From NCBI GenBank assembly GCA_022843345.1, contig JALHNW010000040.1, positions 1-10,019 of the forward strand: a stretch of DNA of 10,019 nucleotides, in the 5' to 3' direction. This DNA is from Rubritepida sp. Its GTDB lineage: Bacteria; Pseudomonadota; Alphaproteobacteria; Acetobacterales; Acetobacteraceae. Both the position numbers and the translations under genes were made by a program. Of the stretch, positions 5,618 through 10,019 are shown in pieces (the stretch's first letter is position 1; each line of letters begins with the position of its first letter). Under the pieces are notes generated by a model. That model did not search any database. It saw nothing but the letters and a program-made list of their open reading frames with translations, and was not told where the DNA came from.

Positions 5618-7192
5618 ATGCTCAACCGCCGCCACCTGCTCGCCGCGCCCCTGGCCGTGCCGCTCGCCGCCAGCGCGCAGACGGCCCGCGCCCGCACCCT
5701 GCGCTTCATGCCCCAGGCGGCGCTGGCGGTGCTGGACCCGGTGTTCAACCCCTCCACCATCATCACCACCCACGGCTTCTGCGTGTGGGACACGCTGTAC
5801 GGTGCCGACCGCGCCATGCGCCCGCATCCGCAGATGGCGCGCGGCCACGCCGTCAGCGCGGACGGCCTCGAATGGCGCATCACCCTGCGCGAGGGCCTGC
5901 GCTTCCATGATGGCGAACCGGTGCGCGGGCGGGACTGCGTGGCCTCCATCCGCCGCTGGGCGCAGCGCGACAATTTCGGCGGCGCCCTGATGCGCGTCGT
6001 GGCGGAACTCGACGCGCCCGACGACGCCACGATCCGCTTCCGCCTCACCCGCCCATTCCCGGCCCTGCCCGACGCGCTGGCGAAACCCGGCAGCAGCCCC
6101 TGCTTCATGATGCCCGAGCGCTTCGCCACCCTGCCCGCCGACCGTCCGCTGGGCGTGGACGCGATGATCGGCTCCGGCCCCTGGCGCTTCCTGCCCGGCG
6201 ACTGGGTGCAGGGCGCCCGCGCCGCCTACGCCCGCAACGAGCACTACGTGCCGCGCGACGAGCCGGCCGAGGCGATGACCGGCGGCAAGCGCGTGCATTT
6301 CGACCGCCTGGAGCTCACCTGGATCCCCGATGGCGGCACCGCGGCCGCCGCACTCCGCACCGGCGAGGTGGACTGGGTGGAATACCCCCTGCCCGACCTG
6401 GTGCCGGTGCTGGAGCGCGACCGCGGCGTCCGCACCCAGGTCTACGACCCCAACGGCTTCCTGGGCTTCCTGCGCTTCAACCACCTGCACGCCCCGTTCA
6501 ACGACGTGCGCGTGCGCCGCGCCATCCGCGACCTGCTGGTGCAGCCGGACTTCATGCAGGCCGTGGCCCTGCCGGGCGACTGGCAGGAATGCCACTCGAC
6601 CTTCGCCTGCTCCCTGCCCGGCGCGCTGGAATTCCCGCCCGCCCCCCGCGGCCCGGCGGCGGCCGAGCGCGCCCGGAGCGCGCTGCGCGACGCCGGCTAC
6701 AACGGCGAGCCGATCATCCACATCAACCCCAGCGACTTCCCGGCGGTGACGCAGCAGGGCCGCGTCACGGTGGCCGCCATGCGCGCCATCGGGCTGAACA
6801 TGCAGCCGTTGGAAAGCGACTGGGCGACGGTCCTCGCCCGCCGCGCCAACCGCGCGGCACCCGCGCAGGGCGGCTGGCACCTGCACAACACCAACGCGCC
6901 GGCAGCGACCATCGCCAACCCCGCGGTGAGCTTCGTCATCCGCATGAACGGCAACGCCGCCTGGCCCGGCTGGCCGGAGGATCCGGCCGTGGAAGCGGAG
7001 GTGACGGCCTGGTTGGAAGCCCCAGATTCCGAGGCGCAGGCCGCCGCCATGCGCCGGTTGCAGGAGAAGGCGTGGGACAGCGTGCCCATCGCCCCCACCG
7101 GCCTGTTCCGCCTGCGCACAGCCTTCCGCGCCGACCTGTCGGGGGTGCTGCAGGCGCCGAGCCCGATGCTGTGGAACCTGCGCCGGGGTTAG
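5618..7192 (+). CDS. TPP-riboswitch-controlled ABC transporter substrate-binding protein, family 5 (peptide/nickel type)
   Basis: A 524-residue periplasmic binding protein, normal for SBP family 5 (DppA/OppA/NikA). The signal peptide MLNRRHLLAAPLAVPLAASA carries an Arg-Arg pair and ends near ASA (18-20). Family features include DTLYG (58-62), ADGLEWRITLREGLRFHDGEP (81-101), GSGPWRF (185-191), the LRTGEVDWVEY segment (246-256) and FNHLHAPFNDVRVRRAI (287-303). The C-terminal lobe continues to NLRRG at the end. GGGAGGGA ends two bases before the ATG, a short spacing. The gene is single: the next gene is convergent and begins two bases after its stop, and no permease or ATPase gene is in the window. 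Family members bind peptides, nickel, opines and other small ligands. The TPP riboswitch upstream suggests that the ligand is thiamine, a precursor or a thiamine-related compound, but the sequence alone cannot show this. I know of no thiamine receptor in this family. Confidence 0.93.
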   Translation: MLNRRHLLAAPLAVPLAASAQTARARTLRFMPQAALAVLDPVFNPSTIITTHGFCVWDTLYGADRAMRPHPQMARGHAVSADGLEWRITLREGLRFHDGEPVRGRDCVASIRRWAQRDNFGGALMRVVAELDAPDDATIRFRLTRPFPALPDALAKPGSSPCFMMPERFATLPADRPLGVDAMIGSGPWRFLPGDWVQGARAAYARNEHYVPRDEPAEAMTGGKRVHFDRLELTWIPDGGTAAAALRTGEVDWVEYPLPDLVPVLERDRGVRTQVYDPNGFLGFLRFNHLHAPFNDVRVRRAIRDLLVQPDFMQAVALPGDWQECHSTFACSLPGALEFPPAPRGPAAAERARSALRDAGYNGEPIIHINPSDFPAVTQQGRVTVAAMRAIGLNMQPLESDWATVLARRANRAAPAQGGWHLHNTNAPAATIANPAVSFVIRMNGNAAWPGWPEDPAVEAEVTAWLEAPDSEAQAAAMRRLQEKAWDSVPIAPTGLFRLRTAFRADLSGVLQAPSPMLWNLRRG

Positions 7193-7194
7193 GG

Positions 7195-8073
7195 TCAGCC
7201 CGGCAGTGGCGCGTCGCGCTTTCCATCCATGTGGATGAAGGCGAAGTGCGTGGCCCAGTAGCCATCATCCAGGTGGCTGTTGGGATGCGGGTCGGGCAGC
7301 GTCCTGGGGCGACCGAAGCCGCCGCGGCCCACGGAGATGTCGTGGAACCACATCTCCACCCGCTCGAAGTAGCGGCCGAAATAGGCCGTGACGGCAGGGA
7401 TGTCCCCCTCGCCGAACAGCACGTCGCAGCCCGAATTGGTGGTGTCGGAGGTGGTGCGGTCCTCGAACCACCCGGCGTGGTGGGTGCGCCAGAGCGGGCG
7501 CGTCGCGTTGTGGTGGTCCACGGCGTGCAGCGCACCGGACTGGATGTAGGGGAAGTAAGGATTGTAGATGAACTGGAAGGTGATCTTGCCATCGGGCTTC
7601 AGCAGGCGCAGCGCGTCGCGCAGGATCAGGTCGCGCGTCTGGAACACGCAGATGTGCTGCAGGGAGATGGTGCAGTACACGAAGTCATAGCTGCCGCTCG
7701 GGGCGTCGCCGCAGTTGGTGCCATCCGTCACCCAGAACCGGCTGCCCGGGGTGCGTTCGCGCGCAAGGCCGACCATCACGGAGCTGATGTCCGCGCCGTC
7801 CACCTCGCCGAAGAGGCGGCGCATCCGGCGCACCATGCGCCCCTCGCCGCAGGCGATGTCGAAGGCGCGCCGCTTGCCGAAATCCTCGAAGAGCGGACGG
7901 CGGATGTCTGCGTTGCGGAACAGCAGGTTGGTCTCGTAGGGCAGGTTCTCGTGAAAGTCGTAGGACCCGACCACGCCCTCCCAGGAACGCTTGGCATTCT
8001 CCTCGTAGAAATTTTTCTGCATCGTGGCGTAGCGCCGAATGCTCTCCGTCCCTGCGCTGTCTTCGCCCGTCAT
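7195..8073 (-). CDS. Class I SAM-dependent methyltransferase
   Basis: A 292-residue cytoplasmic protein. Motif I is AFDIACGEGRM (70-80), followed by the acidic post-I turn VDGADIS (91-97), the motif IV region YDFVYCTISLQHI (129-141) and LRLLKPDGKITFQFIY (155-170). This is a Rossmann-fold methyltransferase of the Methyltransf_11/25 type. The substrate is unknown. The C-terminal third is rich in aromatic residues and histidine (ALHAVDHHNATRPLWRTHHAGW, split around 181-202), which may form the acceptor site. The ATG at 8073 lacks a clear Shine-Dalgarno; Met18 (MQKNFYEENAK) is an alternative start. Base composition is lower in GC than the neighbours: hand counts of 60-base blocks give 65% (7381-7440), 58% (7561-7620) and 52% (7981-8040), against 77% at 8941-9000. 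That hints at acquisition by transfer next to the tRNA gene. The frame stays open far upstream across the tRNA and the glycosidase gene, but that part is a shadow. Confidence 0.85.
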   Translation of the reverse strand: MTGEDSAGTESIRRYATMQKNFYEENAKRSWEGVVGSYDFHENLPYETNLLFRNADIRRPLFEDFGKRRAFDIACGEGRMVRRMRRLFGEVDGADISSVMVGLARERTPGSRFWVTDGTNCGDAPSGSYDFVYCTISLQHICVFQTRDLILRDALRLLKPDGKITFQFIYNPYFPYIQSGALHAVDHHNATRPLWRTHHAGWFEDRTTSDTTNSGCDVLFGEGDIPAVTAYFGRYFERVEMWFHDISVGRGGFGRPRTLPDPHPNSHLDDGYWATHFAFIHMDGKRDAPLPG

Positions 8074-8101
8074 CCGTGATCCATCCGTCAACCGAGGCTG
8101 G

Positions 8102-8131
8102 ACGGTACCCCCACCGTTCCCATGCGTGCAA
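8102..8131 (-). promoter_or_regulatory. Possible sigma70-type promoter for the methyltransferase gene
   Basis: On the minus strand, TTGCAC (8126-8131) and TACCGT (8102-8107) are separated by 18 bases. This would place the transcription start about 20-25 bases before the ATG at 8073. The -35 is good (TTG plus two matches); the -10 is mediocre. There is no other candidate in the gap up to the tRNA. Confidence 0.35.
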
Positions 8132-8147
8132 GCTGGCGCCCCCGCGC

Positions 8148-8177
8148 TTGCCGGCGACCCGCTTTCCCGCCTAAGAT
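8148..8177 (+). promoter_or_regulatory. Sigma70-type promoter of the tRNA-Gly gene
   Basis: TTGCCG (8148-8153) and TAAGAT (8172-8177) are separated by 18 bases and lie 11 bases upstream of the mature tRNA 5' end, the expected distance for a short leader. Both boxes are close to consensus and stand out in GC-rich surroundings. The same transcript could continue into the glycosidase-like gene at 8308. Confidence 0.7.
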
Positions 8178-8187
8178 GCGGGCGAGC

Positions 8188-8262
8188 GCGGGCGTAGTTC
8201 AGAGGTAGAACGTCAGCTTCCCAAGCTGAATGTCGGGGGTTCGATTCCCCCCGCCCGCTCCA
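8188..8262 (+). tRNA. tRNA-Gly (anticodon CCC)
   Basis: A complete 75-base cloverleaf with encoded CCA. The acceptor GCGGGCG (8188-8194) pairs with CGCCCGC (8252-8258), and the discriminator base is T8259. The D stem is GTTC/GAAC (8197-8200 with 8208-8211). The anticodon stem TCAGC/GCTGA (8213-8217 with 8225-8229) carries loop TTCCCAA, so the anticodon CCC is at 8220-8222 and reads GGG. The T arm is GGGGG/CCCCC around TTCGATT (8235-8251). All stems are fully paired, so the gene looks functional. Confidence 0.97.
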
Positions 8263-8307
8263 TCGCCGCGCCGCAACATCCCGCCCGCATCCCGCGTTCC
8301 CCCCACG

Positions 8308-9639
8308 ATGAACGCCGCCACGCCCCCCGGCCCCCAGATGTGGGGCGGCCCCGAATGCAGCATGGTGCGCGTCGGCCAGGACATGCGCGACCAGTTCGCC
8401 GACACCGGCCACACCCTGCGCGCCGTGCGCGACCTCGAGGCCTGCGCCGCCCTGGGCCTGCGCGTCCTGCGCTACCCCGTCTCGTGGGAGCGCGTCTCGC
8501 CCGACCACCCGGACGAGTGCGACTGGGCCTGGCACGACGCGCAGCTCGACGCCATGCGCCGCATGGGCATCCGCCCCATCTTGGGCCTCGTCCATCACGG
8601 CGGCGGCCCGCGCCGCACCAGCCTGGCCGACCCCCACTTCGCCACCAGGCTGGCCGAGTTCGCCGGTCAGGTCGCCCGCCGCTACCCCTGGGTGACGGAC
8701 TGGACGCCGGTGAACGAGCCGGTGACGACCGCCCGCTTCTCCGGCCTCTACGGCCACTGGTACCCGCACCGCGAGGACGAGCGCGCCTTCCTGCGCATCC
8801 TCGCCAACGAATGCCGCGCCGTGGTCCTGTCCATGCAGGCCATCCGGGCCGAGATCCCCGCCGCGCGCCTCGTGCAGACGGAGGATTTGGGCAAGACCTT
8901 CTCCCGCCGCGGCATGCGCGCCCAGGCCGCCTACGACAACGCCCGCCGCTGGCTGGGCTTCGACCTGCTGCTGGGCCGCATCGCCCCGCGCTCCTTCTGG
9001 CACGCGCGCATGGTGGCGGCCGGCGTGCCGCCCGCCTGGCTGGCGGAGTTCCGCCGCGCCCCCATCGGCCCGATGATGCTGGGCTTCAACCACTACGTCA
9101 CCAGCGAGCGCTTCCTGGACGACCGCCTGGCGCTGTACCCGCGCAACCTGCACGGCGGGAACGGCCGCGTGCGCTACGTGGACACGGAGGCGCTGCGCGT
9201 GCCCATGCCCGCCGGCAGCACCGGCTGGCTGCCCCGCATGCGCGAGGCGATGGACCGCTACCCCGGCCTGCCGGCGGCGGTGACGGAGGTCCACCTGGGC
9301 TGCGAGGACCCCGCCCACCAGATCCGCTGGCTGGCCGAGTGCTGGGAGGCCGCGCGCACCCTGCACGCCCAGGGCTACCCGGTGGAGGGCGTCACCGCCT
9401 GGTCGCTGTTCGGCGCGGTGGACTGGTGCTCCCTGCTGACGGAGCGGCGCGGCCGCTACGAGCCGGGGGTGTTCGACGTCTCCTCCGGCACGCCGCGCCC
9501 CACGCCGCTGGCCGCCGCGGTCGCTGCCTGCGCGAGGGGCGGCGCCTTCGAGCACGAGGCGCTGTCCGCCCCCGGCTGGTGGCGCCACCCGGGGCGGCTG
9601 CACCCCGGCCTGGTCATTCCCGCCGCCGCACCACGGTGA
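8308..9639 (+). CDS. Family 1 glycosyl hydrolase-like protein
   Basis: A 443-residue cytoplasmic TIM-barrel protein related to GH1 beta-glycosidases. The N-terminal MWGGPECSMVRVG (11-23) and LGLRVLRYPVSWERVSP (49-65) resemble the first barrel strands. GLVHHGGGP (93-101) matches the conserved His loop. WTPVNEP (132-138) holds the predicted acid/base Glu137. VTEVHLG (325-331) holds the predicted nucleophile Glu327, in place of the classical TENG. GVTAWSLFGAVDW (361-373) parallels the late GH1 WSL motif. Both catalytic acids are thus present, but the nucleophile region and length differ from true GH1 enzymes. I recall similar domains fused to an RmlD-type sugar-nucleotide reductase; here the protein ends after GWWRHPGRL with no such domain. 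The ATG at 8308 lies 45 bases after the tRNA and has no Shine-Dalgarno; Met11 is an alternative. The substrate is unknown. The gene overlaps the convergent Usp gene by 26 bases. Confidence 0.82.
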   Translation: MNAATPPGPQMWGGPECSMVRVGQDMRDQFADTGHTLRAVRDLEACAALGLRVLRYPVSWERVSPDHPDECDWAWHDAQLDAMRRMGIRPILGLVHHGGGPRRTSLADPHFATRLAEFAGQVARRYPWVTDWTPVNEPVTTARFSGLYGHWYPHREDERAFLRILANECRAVVLSMQAIRAEIPAARLVQTEDLGKTFSRRGMRAQAAYDNARRWLGFDLLLGRIAPRSFWHARMVAAGVPPAWLAEFRRAPIGPMMLGFNHYVTSERFLDDRLALYPRNLHGGNGRVRYVDTEALRVPMPAGSTGWLPRMREAMDRYPGLPAAVTEVHLGCEDPAHQIRWLAECWEAARTLHAQGYPVEGVTAWSLFGAVDWCSLLTERRGRYEPGVFDVSSGTPRPTPLAAAVAACARGGAFEHEALSAPGWWRHPGRLHPGLVIPAAAPR

Positions 9640-10019
9640 CGGAGCAGGGCGCGCCCCGCGCCAGCTCCGCGCTCGTGCTGCCCAGCACGCGCCGGCCGAT
9701 GCCGTCCGCGCTGGCCCCCAGCACCAGGTGGTCCACGGCGTTCGTCTCCACGTATTCCATGAGGGCGCCGGCCACGCTCGCCGCCTCCAGCACGTGGAAG
9801 GTCACGCGCCCGTCGGGCAGCTCCATCGGGGCGGCCCAGTGGCGCAGCTCCAGCAGGCGCTGGAGGTGGCGGTTGCGCCCCTCCTCGTCCAGCGTCGTGT
9901 CCATGCGCAGCAGGTTGGTGCGCAGCACGTTCAGGCAGGCCAGCCGTGCGCCCGGTGTGGCCGCCAGCACGTGCCGCAGCGTGCGGCGCAGCGCCTCGTC
10001 CAGGCCGGCATCGCCCCCC
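9614..10019 (-). CDS. Universal stress protein domain, C-terminal part (gene runs off the right edge)
   Basis: The frame is open from the window edge to the TGA at 9614-9616, giving 134 visible residues, so the 5' end is missing. Visible segments are ARLACLNVLRT (a Usp beta strand), FHVLEAASVAGALMEYVE and VDHLVLGASADGIGRRVLGS, then APCSVTVVRRRE at the end. This matches the second half of a UspA fold. The nucleotide-binding motif G-x2-G-x9-G-S/T is degenerate here: it reads GASA followed by eight residues and GS, so ATP binding is doubtful. The stretch LDEALRRTLRHVLAATPGAR before the first visible strand resembles the linker of bifunctional Ser/Thr-kinase/Usp proteins as I remember them, so this may be the tail of such a fusion. 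A GTG at 9970 could start a short protein, but it lies inside the domain and I do not favour it. Confidence 0.8.
   Translation of the reverse strand, partial: GGDAGLDEALRRTLRHVLAATPGARLACLNVLRTNLLRMDTTLDEEGRNRHLQRLLELRHWAAPMELPDGRVTFHVLEAASVAGALMEYVETNAVDHLVLGASADGIGRRVLGSTSAELARGAPCSVTVVRRRE

Noticed and set aside
5375..6886. Minus-strand 503-residue ORF opposite the solute-binding protein
   Set aside because: Low-complexity composition, no motif, and it covers the riboswitch and a clear binding-protein gene; a GC-driven shadow.
8199..8414. Minus-strand 71-residue ORF ending in GNRTPDIQLGKLTFYL
   Set aside because: This is the well-known spurious translation of the antisense strand of a tRNA gene; the tRNA-Gly explains it.
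8074..9603. Very long minus-strand open frame fused upstream of the methyltransferase
   Set aside because: It crosses the tRNA and the glycosidase gene on the opposite strand, is low-complexity Gly/Ala/His/Arg-rich, and has no recognisable domain. Stop codons are rare by chance at this GC content.

Overview
The window is GC-rich DNA (about 77% GC in a hand-counted stretch of the glycosidase gene) with tight gene packing. Both that and the gene content suggest an alphaproteobacterium of the Acetobacteraceae/Roseomonas type. The content includes a Bug-type tricarboxylate-transporter receptor, a TRAP transporter, a peptide-type ABC binding protein and assorted hydrolases. The assignment is an inference from style; no phylogenetic marker is present apart from one tRNA. 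I see no insertion sequence, phage gene or CRISPR array.

Layout. (1) 64-1892, plus strand: a two-gene unit. A haloacetate (fluoroacetate) dehalogenase-like hydrolase overlaps by ATGA a Bug/TctC periplasmic receptor. (2) 1879-5339, minus strand, in transcription order: an exported methyl-parathion-hydrolase-like metallo-beta-lactamase-fold enzyme, the TRAP small and large membrane subunits (dctQ, dctM, overlapping by ATGA), and a YbaK/ProX-type aminoacyl-tRNA deacylase. Two inverted repeats lie between dctM and the deacylase. (3) 5460-7192, plus strand: a TPP (thiamine pyrophosphate) riboswitch with a readable translational switch, followed by one gene for a family 5 ABC solute-binding protein with no transporter partners in view. 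(4) 7195-8073, minus strand: a SAM-dependent methyltransferase of noticeably lower GC, convergent with the binding protein. (5) 8188-8262: tRNA-Gly(CCC) with a clear sigma70-type promoter. (6) 8308-9639, plus strand: a family 1 glycosidase-like protein just after the tRNA. (7) 9614 to the right edge, minus strand: the C-terminal part of a universal stress protein domain, possibly the tail of a kinase-Usp fusion.

The most interesting point is the TPP riboswitch at 5460-5569. It controls an orphan oligopeptide-type binding protein, not a thiamine biosynthesis gene or a thiamine transporter of a kind I recognise. The 3' arm of the aptamer and the ribosome binding site share the same GGAGGGA sequence. 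A complementary segment between them (5588-5596) can pair with either, which gives a simple ON/OFF model. The binding protein is therefore a candidate receptor for thiamine, a precursor or a breakdown product. A second theme is that three transport systems are each represented by only some of their parts.
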